A stretch of DNA of 19,801 nt. It comes from an uncultured Chitinophagaceae bacterium. Its GTDB lineage: Bacteria; Bacteroidota; Bacteroidia; Chitinophagales; Chitinophagaceae. The notes beneath the pieces were generated by a model. The model made no database searches. It saw nothing but the letters and a program-made list of their open reading frames with translations, and was not told the origin of the DNA. Where the stretch lies: assembly GCA_937900675.1 (NCBI GenBank), contig CALCEA010000119.1:1-19801 (forward strand), written 5' to 3'. Positions within the stretch are counted from its first letter, which is position 1. Every line of letters begins with the position of its first letter. The position numbers were made by a program, and so were the translations under genes. This document shows, one piece after another, positions 1 to 6,690 of this stretch.

Positions 1-818
1 GCTCTATCATATGGTTTAAAATAATGACCATCAAAATCACCTACAAAATATTGTGTACCTGATCCTTTCGCAGGTGCCCCTGGATTCACATTCACAATTA
101 AAACCCAATGCTTTTTTCCATCCACATCCAAAGAAATTAAATCAGGACATTCCCAATTACCATCATGCACACCCATTGTTGGCCCACCCACTTCTGACTC
201 TTTCTTCCACTCTTTTAAATTTGCTGAACTATAAAATTCAATATGATCCCCTACTGCTAAAGACATAATCCATCTACTAGTTGGCTCATACCAAAACACC
301 TTCGGATCTCTAAAGTCTCTTAAATTAGGTGTTTTAATTATAGGATTAGCTTTATAAGTATCAAAGGATTTACCTCCATTCAGGCTATAAGATATACTTT
401 GATTTTGAAAATCATTTCTACCAGCCTTCTCCCCTTCCATACTATGTTGGGTATAGATAGCCACTAAAGGAACTTTATTACCTACCCCCAATCCAGAAGT
501 ATTATTTTTATCTAAAACGGCACTGCCAGAAAAAATAGTTCCTAAAGAATCAGGATATAAAGCAATCTTTTTGTGTTTCCAATGTATCAGATCTTTACTA
601 GTAGCATGGCCCCAATGCATAGGGCCCCATACAGAAGCATTAGGATTGTGTTGGTAAAATAAATGATACACACCATTTAGATAAATCATGCCATTTGGAT
701 CATTCATCCAACCTGCTGGCGGCGTGAAATGAATAGCAGGTCGATATTGTTTTTGGGCAATAGATTTTGAACCAATTATTAAAAGAAAAATAGCTAGAAA
801 TAAAGGACGTATTTGCAT
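1..818 (-). CDS. Glycoside hydrolase family 32 (levanase/inulinase/invertase-like), C-terminus off the window
   Basis: The frame is open from ATG 818 to the left edge, giving 272 residues of a longer protein. Residues 1-21 look like a signal peptide: a basic start, a hydrophobic core and a cut near SIAQ. The five-bladed propeller follows, with all three GH32 signatures: WMNDPNG (37-43, nucleophile Asp40), FRDP (169-172, transition-state Asp171) and ECPDL (223-227, acid/base Glu223). Established family knowledge is that GH32 enzymes cleave beta-fructosides such as sucrose, levan or inulin with retention. The sequence does not decide which substrate is used. The remaining propeller and the beta-sandwich module lie outside the window. 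The gene is divergent from the FAD oxidoreductase. A 5-of-6 match to the Bacteroidota -7 box (TCTCTTTG, minus strand, 853-860) lies 35 bases upstream of the start. Certain as to family, uncertain as to substrate. Confidence 0.93.
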   Translation of the reverse strand, partial: MQIRPLFLAIFLLIIGSKSIAQKQYRPAIHFTPPAGWMNDPNGMIYLNGVYHLFYQHNPNASVWGPMHWGHATSKDLIHWKHKKIALYPDSLGTIFSGSAVLDKNNTSGLGVGNKVPLVAIYTQHSMEGEKAGRNDFQNQSISYSLNGGKSFDTYKANPIIKTPNLRDFRDPKVFWYEPTSRWIMSLAVGDHIEFYSSANLKEWKKESEVGGPTMGVHDGNWECPDLISLDVDGKKHWVLIVNVNPGAPAKGSGTQYFVGDFDGHYFKPYDR

Positions 819-875
819 AGATTTAAAATCATTAAGTTCCTATGAAATTAAGCAAAGAGAGTTATTAATTTCGAA

Positions 876-883
876 TATATTTG
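876..883 (+). promoter_or_regulatory. Putative -7 box TATATTTG of the FAD oxidoreductase gene
   Basis: TATATTTG matches the Bacteroidota -7 consensus TAnnTTTG and lies 18 bases before ATG 902. I see no convincing TTG -33 element. The TTG at 881, which could be read as a start codon, is part of this box, which argues for ATG 902 as the start. Confidence 0.4.
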
Positions 884-901
884 ATAAATAATTCAAGCAG
901 T

Positions 902-2062
902 ATGGCCATTTCAGCATGGGAACAATCTACCTATTATGCACCAAAAGATGTGGTGATTATCGGTTGTGGATTTGTGGGTTTATGGACAGCTTATGAGCTG
1001 ATTAACAAATATCCCAAAATGCAGATCACCATTTTGGAAAGAGGCGTAATTCCTTCTGGCGCCAGCACGCGCAATGCAGGCTTTAGCTGCTTTGGAAGTG
1101 TATCAGAATTAATGTACGATGTACAATTAATGGGAGAAGCCAATATGCTAGAGACTGTGAAAATGCGTTACGATGGATTACAAAAAATTCAAAGAACCTT
1201 TGATAAAAAAACAATTGACTATGATCAATTTGGAGGCTATGAATTATTTGAAAAAAATGGCCCTTATGATATTCATCAATTAGATAAGGATATAGCTTAT
1301 CTAAATAAAATATTAGCCCCTGTTTTAAAAACACCTAAGAAGAACGGAAAGTATTTACCTATCTATACCAATGAAACTAAAAAAATAAAACAATTCGGTT
1401 TTCAAGCAATTGAAGCATTGGCATTTAGTCCATTTGAAGGACAATTAAATTCAGCAAAACTAGTATTAGCATTACAACAAACAGTGCAATCTAAAGGAGT
1501 GCAGATATTATTTAATACAGAAGTAAAGAAATTCAAGTCGCATAAAAAAGGGGTTACCATACAAACAAATTTAGAAGCACCTTTAGAGACCAAACAGTTA
1601 CTGATATGTACCAATGGATTTGCAAAACAATTAATGCCTAGTTTAGATGTAGTGCCTGCAAGAGGGCAAGTATTTATTACAGAGCCCATTCCAAATTTAA
1701 AATTCAAGGGTACTTTCCATTTTGATGAAGGATTTTATTATTTCCGAAATGTGGGCAACAGATTATTATTAGGAGGTGCTAGAAATAAAGATTTCAAAAA
1801 CGAAAAAACTTATTCGCTAGAAACCTCTCCCATCATACAAAAAACCTTGGAAGACTTTATGATGAAACGCATCCTTCCAAAGGGATCTAAGAAACCCAAG
1901 ATAGAATTAAGATGGAGTGGCACCATGGGTATGGGCAAAATTAAAAAGCCTATTATCGAAGAACTACAACCCAATATATTCTGTGCAGTGCGTATGAGTG
2001 GCATGGGTGTAGCGATTGCACCTATTGTTGCAGAAAGAGCCGTTAAATTAATGAAGGGTTAA
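902..2062 (+). CDS. FAD-dependent oxidoreductase, DAO/DadA-like
   Basis: The 386-residue protein has the N-terminal Rossmann dinucleotide-binding fingerprint GCGFVG (21-26) followed by an acidic ribose-binding residue in ILERG (Glu46). The GASTRNAGF stretch (53-61) is typical of the D-amino-acid oxidase superfamily, close to the gamma-glutamylputrescine oxidase/glycine oxidase type. The C-terminus carries the usual second flavin contact region (RMSGMGVAIAP). Such enzymes oxidise amines or amino acids using FAD. The actual substrate cannot be read from sequence, and no neighbouring pathway gene points to one. The protein is probably cytosolic, as no signal peptide is seen. ATG 902 is preferred over an in-frame TTG at 881 because that TTG sits inside a -7 promoter box. 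The next gene, trmB, starts 40 bases downstream with its own box. Confidence 0.85.
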   Translation: MAISAWEQSTYYAPKDVVIIGCGFVGLWTAYELINKYPKMQITILERGVIPSGASTRNAGFSCFGSVSELMYDVQLMGEANMLETVKMRYDGLQKIQRTFDKKTIDYDQFGGYELFEKNGPYDIHQLDKDIAYLNKILAPVLKTPKKNGKYLPIYTNETKKIKQFGFQAIEALAFSPFEGQLNSAKLVLALQQTVQSKGVQILFNTEVKKFKSHKKGVTIQTNLEAPLETKQLLICTNGFAKQLMPSLDVVPARGQVFITEPIPNLKFKGTFHFDEGFYYFRNVGNRLLLGGARNKDFKNEKTYSLETSPIIQKTLEDFMMKRILPKGSKKPKIELRWSGTMGMGKIKKPIIEELQPNIFCAVRMSGMGVAIAPIVAERAVKLMKG

Positions 2063-2090
2063 GCTCAACCCATCTTCAATTTCTAATTAG

Positions 2091-2098
2091 TATCTTTG
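2091..2098 (+). promoter_or_regulatory. Putative -7 box TATCTTTG of trmB
   Basis: TATCTTTG is a full TAnnTTTG match ending four bases before the trmB ATG at 2103. Transcription would start at or next to the start codon, giving a leaderless or near-leaderless mRNA. No clear -33 TTG is seen at the expected distance. Confidence 0.45.
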
Positions 2099-2102
2099 CC
2101 GC

Positions 2103-2882
2103 ATGGGTCAGAAAAAATTAATCAAGTTTGCGGCAATCAAAGAATACGAGAATGTGCTAGAATATCCGCAGGATATGCAGGGAAAATGGAACGCCTTCTT
2201 TGAAAATCTTTCTGGCGAGCAAGCAAAGAAACCTTTGGTATTAGAACTGGCTTGCGGAAGAGGCGAGTATGCAGTGGGATTAGGTAGAATGTTTCCTGAA
2301 CAAAATTTTATTGGAATAGATATAAAAGGGAATCGAATTTGGAAAGGTGCGAGTATTGCCAATAAAGAAGGATTAAAAAATATTGCTTTTGTAAGAACAC
2401 AAATAGATCAGGTAGCAAACTATTTTGGCACCAATGAAGTGAGTGAAATTTGGATCACATTCCCAGACCCACAATTAAGATGGTCAAAAGCAAAGAAGCG
2501 ATTAACGCATCCTAAATTTTTAAGATTGTATCAGCAGTTTTTGAAACAACCCGATGCATCTAATAAAACAGGCATTATACATTTAAAAACAGATAGCCCA
2601 AACCTATACTTGTTTACCCTTAAAGTAATTGAGTTATATGGTTTGAACCTGGTTTACAAAACAGATAATTTGTATGCGGAAGCCACAATTGATCCACGCT
2701 GTTTAATCAAAACCTACTACGAAGGCAAAGACATAGCACAAAGCAACAAGATTCATTATATTCAGTTTACATTAGATAAAGACTTGCCTACCGAGTTAGA
2801 CGAGGTCTTGAAAGAAGCCATAAAGGATATCCCTTTAGACGCTGGTGAACTGTTAAGAATGCAATCATATGAGCAAGAATAA
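2103..2882 (+). CDS. trmB: tRNA (guanine-N7-)-methyltransferase TrmB
   Basis: TrmB makes 7-methylguanosine at position 46 of tRNAs from S-adenosylmethionine. The 259-residue protein shows the class I methyltransferase SAM-binding motif ELACGRGEY (about 48-56). It also has the acidic GIDIKGNRIW strand (71-80), the TrmB-specific TFPDPQLRW segment (119-127) with the following KKRLTHPKFL (131-140), and a TYYE signature near the C-terminus. It is slightly longer than a typical 210-240 residue TrmB because of N- and C-terminal extensions. The stop codon overlaps the start of the DUF5522 gene by 14 bases, which suggests translational coupling. The start is fixed by the TATCTTTG box immediately upstream. 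The assignment is secure. Confidence 0.94.
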   Translation: MGQKKLIKFAAIKEYENVLEYPQDMQGKWNAFFENLSGEQAKKPLVLELACGRGEYAVGLGRMFPEQNFIGIDIKGNRIWKGASIANKEGLKNIAFVRTQIDQVANYFGTNEVSEIWITFPDPQLRWSKAKKRLTHPKFLRLYQQFLKQPDASNKTGIIHLKTDSPNLYLFTLKVIELYGLNLVYKTDNLYAEATIDPRCLIKTYYEGKDIAQSNKIHYIQFTLDKDLPTELDEVLKEAIKDIPLDAGELLRMQSYEQE

Positions 2883-3111
2883 AGAGGAGCATGAAGATTA
2901 CTATATAGACGCTAAAGGTCGTTGGATCTTTACTGCGATATATCATGAGAAGCGAGGATATTGTTGCGGCGAAGCTTGCAAGCACTGCCCTTTTGATTAC
3001 GAGTCAGTGCCAGAACCCATTAAAACAAGGGCATTACAATTAAGAGAAGTGGCTAATAAAAAAGTGCCCTCAAAAGAAATCAACACAAAAGATACCAAGA
3101 AGCATTTATAG
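2869..3111 (+). CDS. Small Cys-rich DUF5522 protein
   Basis: The 80-residue basic protein contains the compact core GRWIFTAIYHEKRGYCCGEACKHCPF (17-42, written in part here as CCGEACKHCPF, 32-42). This core is characteristic of the DUF5522 family, whose function is unknown to me. Four cysteines (32, 33, 37, 40) and His39 lie within nine residues, so metal or iron-sulphur binding is possible, but this is inference. The C-terminal 30 residues are lysine-rich and probably disordered. The start ATG lies inside the end of trmB, 14 bases before its last base, so the two are probably co-translated. A link to tRNA modification is a guess from that coupling only. Confidence 0.8.
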   Translation: MSKNKEEHEDYYIDAKGRWIFTAIYHEKRGYCCGEACKHCPFDYESVPEPIKTRALQLREVANKKVPSKEINTKDTKKHL

Positions 3112-3118
3112 ATATGAT

Positions 3119-3126
3119 TATCTTTG
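3119..3126 (+). promoter_or_regulatory. Putative -7 box TATCTTTG of the ATL gene
   Basis: TATCTTTG matches TAnnTTTG and ends six bases before ATG 3133. The TTG at 3124 that could be taken as an earlier start lies within the box, so the ATG is the likelier start and the mRNA would have almost no leader. Confidence 0.45.
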
Positions 3127-3132
3127 CTTTGC

Positions 3133-3477
3133 ATGCAGTACACACCTAAGACCAAAGATTTTTTTCAAAACGTATTTGATGTAGTAAGACTTATTCCTAA
3201 AGGAAGGGTTACTAGCTATGGTGCTATTGCCAAATATTTAGGTACAGGAGGAAGTTCTAGAATGGTTGGTTGGGCAATGAATGCATCGCATGGAGTAAAA
3301 CCCAAGGTACCCGCGCATAGAGTGGTCAACAGAAATGGCATGCTGAGTGGGAAAGCGCATTTTGAAACTCCTACTCAAATGCAAGAACTCTTAGAAAAAG
3401 AAAAAATAAAAGTCCAAAACGAAACCGTAGTGGACTTTGACAAATTATTTTGGGATCCTATGACTGAACTTTTATAG
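3133..3477 (+). CDS. atl: Alkyltransferase-like (ATL) DNA-binding protein, Ala-type (MGMT fold without acceptor Cys)
   Basis: This 114-residue protein is the size and sequence of the C-terminal DNA-binding domain of O6-alkylguanine-DNA alkyltransferase. Visible hallmarks are IPKGRVTSYGAIA (21-33), the arginine-finger/helix-turn-helix segment SSRMVGWAMN (41-50) and PAHRVV (60-65). In true alkyltransferases the last motif is PCHRV with the methyl-accepting Cys. Here Ala61 replaces it, so the protein cannot take up alkyl groups itself. Known ATL proteins with Trp or Ala at this position bind and flip O6-alkylguanine and hand the lesion to nucleotide excision repair. That role is inferred here. 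The gene ends nine bases from the stop of the convergent DUF420 gene. Confidence 0.9.
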   Translation: MQYTPKTKDFFQNVFDVVRLIPKGRVTSYGAIAKYLGTGGSSRMVGWAMNASHGVKPKVPAHRVVNRNGMLSGKAHFETPTQMQELLEKEKIKVQNETVVDFDKLFWDPMTELL

Positions 3478-3481
3478 TTCA
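3465..3481. terminator. Weak inverted repeat between convergent genes, possible bidirectional terminator
   Basis: TGAACT and AGTTCA form a perfect six-base stem around a five-base TTTAT loop, placed across the end of the ATL gene and just short of the DUF420 stop. The stem is short and has no long T-run on either strand, so terminator function is only suggested by its place between two convergent stops. Confidence 0.22.
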
Positions 3482-3486
3482 AAGAT

Positions 3487-4071
3487 CTAATTGTAATAAG
3501 GACTAATCATTAAATAGACCAATGGTCCCGTAATTGCTACATAAAACCAAATAGGCCACATACGCTTCGCTTTACGCTTATGATCTTCAAACTCTGCAGT
3601 TAATGCTCGATATGCAGTAAATAAAATAAAAGGTAAACTAGTTGCTGCTAAAACAATATGGGTAGATAATAGTACTAAATAAAAAGCTCTTGTATTACCC
3701 ACCAAGGTTGCTTCTGCTTCGGAAACGATCCCATCATGATTAGCATCTCCAAACTTAGCTTCTCCGGCTAATAAATGATGAGCGATATAAGTCACCAAAA
3801 ACAATACAGAAAGGAACATTGCCAAGATCATCAACTTCTTATGAAGCAAGAAATTACGTTTCTTAATCGCCACCAAACCAGCAATTAATAAAATAGCTAC
3901 TGCGGTATTAATTAAAGCATTGATCAAAGCGAAAATATGAACATCAAAAGGTAATTCAACCTTTAAAGTAAACTTACTTAAAAAGCTCACTGCGACAAAA
4001 ACAACAGCAGAGAAAATACCAATCAATAATTTAGCTTGCTTGTCGTTTTTTTGAATAACTGGTTCTAACAT
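3487..4071 (-). CDS. DUF420 membrane protein of the oxidase cluster, with an EF-hand-like loop
   Basis: The 194-residue protein has about five hydrophobic segments (roughly 14-33, 46-68, 78-100, 128-152, 172-189). DUF420 proteins are commonly encoded beside SCO and haem-copper oxidase genes. A part in oxidase assembly is likely but not proven. Conserved-looking histidines are His77, His99/100, His138 and His164. The loop between helices 3 and 4 contains DANHDGIVSEAE (109-120), which fits the 12-residue EF-hand calcium loop (Asp1, Asn3, Asp5, Gly6, Glu12). I do not recall this as a usual DUF420 feature. An in-frame TTG at 4113 would overlap the SCO gene by 38 bases. ATG 4071, four bases after the SCO stop, is preferred. 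This is the last gene of the operon. Confidence 0.85.
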   Translation of the reverse strand: MLEPVIQKNDKQAKLLIGIFSAVVFVAVSFLSKFTLKVELPFDVHIFALINALINTAVAILLIAGLVAIKKRNFLLHKKLMILAMFLSVLFLVTYIAHHLLAGEAKFGDANHDGIVSEAEATLVGNTRAFYLVLLSTHIVLAATSLPFILFTAYRALTAEFEDHKRKAKRMWPIWFYVAITGPLVYLMISPYYN

Positions 4072-4075
4072 ATCT

Positions 4076-4885
4076 CTAATTTTTTTGTCTATTCTTATTA
4101 ATAGTAAATACAAACCCTGCTACCAATACTGCAATCACTAACCACAACCAGCTTAAATCAATGATTTGCTGAAACACTTCAGATTTTTTAGTGCGGTCTT
4201 TCTCTAACATGATATAACCTACGTCTTTAGCCAATTTCAATAAACTAGCAGAGTCCAAGCCATTATAATAACCACGAACCTGCATTTTCTTATCAATCAA
4301 CACATATCGGCTAGTATGAATAAAATCTGGATTCACAGGTTCCATACTAAATGAATCCACTTTCATTTCTTCAAAAGCAAACTTGTAAATAGAATCTCTA
4401 TTACCTGTTAACAGCCACCAATTATCAGATGATACATTCATCTTATTGGCATAGTCTTGTAATACCGGAACACTATCTCTTTGTGGGTCTACCGTGATAG
4501 ACATAAATTGAACAATACTTGTGTCAATTTTTTTACGCTCATTACCGCCGCGAGAAAAACTTCTTTGCAGCTTGGACATATTATTGGTAAGCTTTGGACA
4601 GATACTACCACAACTAGTAAAGAAAAAATCTAGGATAATGATTTTGCCTTGTTGATCATACAAGCTTACAGAATCACCCATTTGATTCACTAAGTGAATA
4701 TTCTTGGTAGTATGCCAGATAGAATCAGACTTAATTTTGCCATCTACTACGGATTCATACACCGTGTCAAGTAAATAATGTCTAGGCATGTCCACGGCAG
4801 AGTCACTCGCGGATTTTAACCATAAGTAACAAAGTACCGGAATCGCTAAAGCGATAAGAAGACTATATATTGATTTTTTAGACAT
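4076..4885 (-). CDS. sco: SCO1/SenC family copper chaperone for cytochrome oxidase
   Basis: SCO proteins are thioredoxin-fold, membrane-anchored proteins that deliver copper to, or reduce, the CuA site of subunit II. The 269-residue protein has an N-terminal membrane anchor (about 7-23). The copper motif sits in FFFTSCGSIC (Cys92 and Cys96), the VDPQRDS segment lies at 132-138, and the copper-ligand His190 is followed by TSRYVLID. Unusually, a second hydrophobic helix lies at the very C-terminus (about 245-262) followed by a basic tail, so the soluble domain would be anchored at both ends. The family norm is a single N-terminal anchor. The gene sits five bases after the subunit IV gene and four before the DUF420 ATG, matching its role in maturing this oxidase. 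Confidence 0.92.
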   Translation of the reverse strand: MSKKSIYSLLIALAIPVLCYLWLKSASDSAVDMPRHYLLDTVYESVVDGKIKSDSIWHTTKNIHLVNQMGDSVSLYDQQGKIIILDFFFTSCGSICPKLTNNMSKLQRSFSRGGNERKKIDTSIVQFMSITVDPQRDSVPVLQDYANKMNVSSDNWWLLTGNRDSIYKFAFEEMKVDSFSMEPVNPDFIHTSRYVLIDKKMQVRGYYNGLDSASLLKLAKDVGYIMLEKDRTKKSEVFQQIIDLSWLWLVIAVLVAGFVFTINKNRQKN

Positions 4886-4890
4886 TTACT

Positions 4891-5367
4891 CTAGTGAGCA
4901 GCCTCATGCTTTTCAGTAGCTTCGTGTTTCTCAGCAGCACCAGCTTCATGCTTCTCAGTAGCTTCGTGAGTTGCACCATGATGCTTCTCTTCCACTTTAA
5001 TAGTAGATTGCTCTTTGAAATGAGGATCGTAAGTGTTTCTTAAATTTCTGAAAGAATTACCATCAGACAAGAATGCAATGATGAACCAGATAAACAATGC
5101 CAACGGCACAATAACGGTCATAATGAAATTCTTAATCTCATGTTTTAAGTGCATGAAATAAGCAACAATATAAAAAGCTTTCGCCATCATTAAAATAACA
5201 ATTACTCCCTTAATGGCTAAACGCATTCCTTCTGATGTAATACCAATCATCCAGAAACCTAAGATTAACTCAACAATAGTTAATACAGATAAGATGATGG
5301 TTACTTTTTTAATCTCTGCAATTGCATCGTGGTGATGTTCTGCGCTATGTGAATCGTGATTTGACAT
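4891..5367 (-). CDS. Cytochrome c oxidase subunit IV family protein with His/Glu repeat tail
   Basis: The 158-residue protein has three membrane helices (about 22-42, 50-72, 83-101), and the FYIVAYFMHLKHE segment (66-78) is typical of the bacterial prokaryotic-type subunit IV (CtaF/CyoD-like). The N-terminus is His-rich (His4, 7, 11-13). After residue 127 the protein is a low-complexity tail of HEATEK/KHEA units ending in KHEAAH. Its last six residues are the same as those of ActB. Subunit IV is a small, non-catalytic, structural subunit. The tail is probably extramembrane and may bind metal, which is inference. The gene lies 41 bases downstream of the larger subunit III gene's stop. Confidence 0.85.
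   Translation of the reverse strand: MSNHDSHSAEHHHDAIAEIKKVTIILSVLTIVELILGFWMIGITSEGMRLAIKGVIVILMMAKAFYIVAYFMHLKHEIKNFIMTVIVPLALFIWFIIAFLSDGNSFRNLRNTYDPHFKEQSTIKVEEKHHGATHEATEKHEAGAAEKHEATEKHEAAH
4904..4968 (-). repeat. Direct repeat within the subunit IV tail
   Basis: A 23-base unit occurs at 4904-4926 and again at 4946-4968 with a single mismatch, spaced 42 bases start to start. It encodes the repeated HEATEKHE peptide, so the 14-codon period is in frame and can vary in copy number without a frameshift. Confidence 0.75.
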
Positions 5368-5408
5368 ATTGAATATTTTTCGATCTTACGAATTAAAATA
5401 AGAATAGT

Positions 5409-6092
5409 TTATAATAAATAGAAACAAGTAAATACAAACACCCAAACTAAATCTACAAAGTGCCAGTATAAACCTGCTTTTTCAATCATTAAATAATGAC
5501 CTCTTTCTTCAAACTTATTCATCAAAGTCATAATTAACATTACAATATTAATTACCACACCACTGAATACATGGAAACCGTGGAAACCAGTAATCGTAAA
5601 GAAGAAGTTAGTGAAGTTTGTAGAAGACGCAGTACCATCAGCATTGATGAAAGGATTCACACCCCACCATGCACCTTCATGATGTAAATGGTTCCACTCC
5701 CAAGCTTGACAACTTAAGAAAGCGATACCACCAATGATTGTCCAAATCATATTTCTTACAACGCCTTTTTTATCCATCATTTTTCCTGCATGCACAGCCA
5801 ATACCATGGTAACAGAACTAACAATCAAAATGAAAGTCATGATAGACACAAACACCAATGGAGCATTCACTCCTTCTGGTGCAAAAGGGAAACTCTTGAA
5901 CACTTTGTTAGGGTCAGGCCATCCATTCGTAGAAAAACGAACGGTACCGTAAGAGATCAAGAATGCGCCAAAAGTAAATGCGTCACTCATTAAGAAGTAC
6001 CACATCATTACTTTACCGTATTCTACATTAAAGGGGCTCTTACCGCCTCCCCACCATTTTGCTTCAGAAGAAGCTGTTGTTACATTTGACAT
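5409..6092 (-). CDS. ctaE: Cytochrome c oxidase subunit III (larger paralogue)
   Basis: The 227-residue membrane protein has the subunit III hallmarks. These are an early helix with SDAFTFGAFL (36-45), the WEWNHL segment (131-136), the GFHGFHVFSG helix start (169-178) and the C-terminal WHFVDLVWVFVF (210-221). Subunit III stabilises the subunit I core of haem-copper oxidases and contains no redox centre. The first in-frame start is TTG 6098, but ATG 6092 two codons further in is a better start. The gene follows a second, smaller subunit-III-type gene by 32 bases. Both are kept intact, so each probably occupies a distinct place in the complex. Confidence 0.9.
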   Translation of the reverse strand: MSNVTTASSEAKWWGGGKSPFNVEYGKVMMWYFLMSDAFTFGAFLISYGTVRFSTNGWPDPNKVFKSFPFAPEGVNAPLVFVSIMTFILIVSSVTMVLAVHAGKMMDKKGVVRNMIWTIIGGIAFLSCQAWEWNHLHHEGAWWGVNPFINADGTASSTNFTNFFFTITGFHGFHVFSGVVINIVMLIMTLMNKFEERGHYLMIEKAGLYWHFVDLVWVFVFTCFYLL

Positions 6093-6124
6093 GTTCAATA
6101 ACTATTTCGTTTCAAAAATATTCT

Positions 6125-6679
6125 TTATCCAATCCAATTTAAAAACACAAAAAGGTAAATCCATAATACATCTACAAAATGCCAATAAGTAGACATCAAA
6201 CTTACACTCTCGCCTTTTTTAGGTGCTTTGATAGCAATGATTAATAAAGCAATCACTCCTGCTAACATATGCAGCATGTGAAAACCTGTAATCACTAATA
6301 AGAAAGAACCTGCCGAATTACTTCTTGGACCTGTAAGTGCAATATTGTTAGCTTCTAAAGCCATAAAACCTTGCACCTGCAACATCAAAAAACTAATCCC
6401 TAAAATCGTCGTCACTGTCATAAAACCTTTGAATTGGTTTTGTTGACCTTCTTTGTGTTTTTTAGCGGCCATCTGCATGGTGAAACTGCTTACCAAAATC
6501 ACCACCGTAGAAACCCAAAACACAGAAGGCAAATCAAAATCCAACCAATTGGCTTGACCCTTCTTCACAATATACGCACTGGTTAAACCAGCAAAAGCCA
6601 TTATTATACTACCAATACCTACCCAAAGTAAAACCTGGTATTGAGTAAATTTCTTTTTTTCAGCAACTAAACTATTCAT
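6125..6679 (-). CDS. Cytochrome c oxidase subunit III family protein (smaller paralogue)
   Basis: The 184-residue protein has five predicted helices (about 15-37, 54-70, 88-106, 124-150, 166-182). It shares the subunit III signatures GFHMLHMLAG (132-141) and YWHFVDVLWIYLF (165-177) with the next gene. It is shorter and lacks the aromatic WEWNHL loop of the larger paralogue. A pair of subunit-III-like genes between ctaB and the subunit IV gene is, as I recall, a recurrent arrangement in Bacteroidota oxidase clusters. It is 11 bases downstream of ctaB and starts at ATG 6679. A structural role in the oxidase is inferred. Confidence 0.87.
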   Translation of the reverse strand: MNSLVAEKKKFTQYQVLLWVGIGSIIMAFAGLTSAYIVKKGQANWLDFDLPSVFWVSTVVILVSSFTMQMAAKKHKEGQQNQFKGFMTVTTILGISFLMLQVQGFMALEANNIALTGPRSNSAGSFLLVITGFHMLHMLAGVIALLIIAIKAPKKGESVSLMSTYWHFVDVLWIYLFVFLNWIG

Positions 6680-6690
6680 ACAATCTTGCT

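Noticed and set aside
53..268. Plus-strand 71-codon open frame at the left edge
   Set aside because: It lies opposite the GH32 gene, whose catalytic motifs are plain on the minus strand, and its own translation is low-complexity His/Leu/Pro-rich.
881..901. TTG 881 as start of the FAD oxidoreductase
   Set aside because: The TTG is part of the TATATTTG -7 box, and ATG 902 gives a normal N-terminus before the Rossmann fold.
3124..3132. TTG 3124 as start of the ATL gene
   Set aside because: It lies inside the TATCTTTG box. ATG 3133 is a standard start and leaves the fold complete.
4072..4113. TTG 4113 as start of the DUF420 gene
   Set aside because: It would overlap SCO by 38 bases. ATG 4071 sits four bases after the SCO stop, like the other spacings of the operon.
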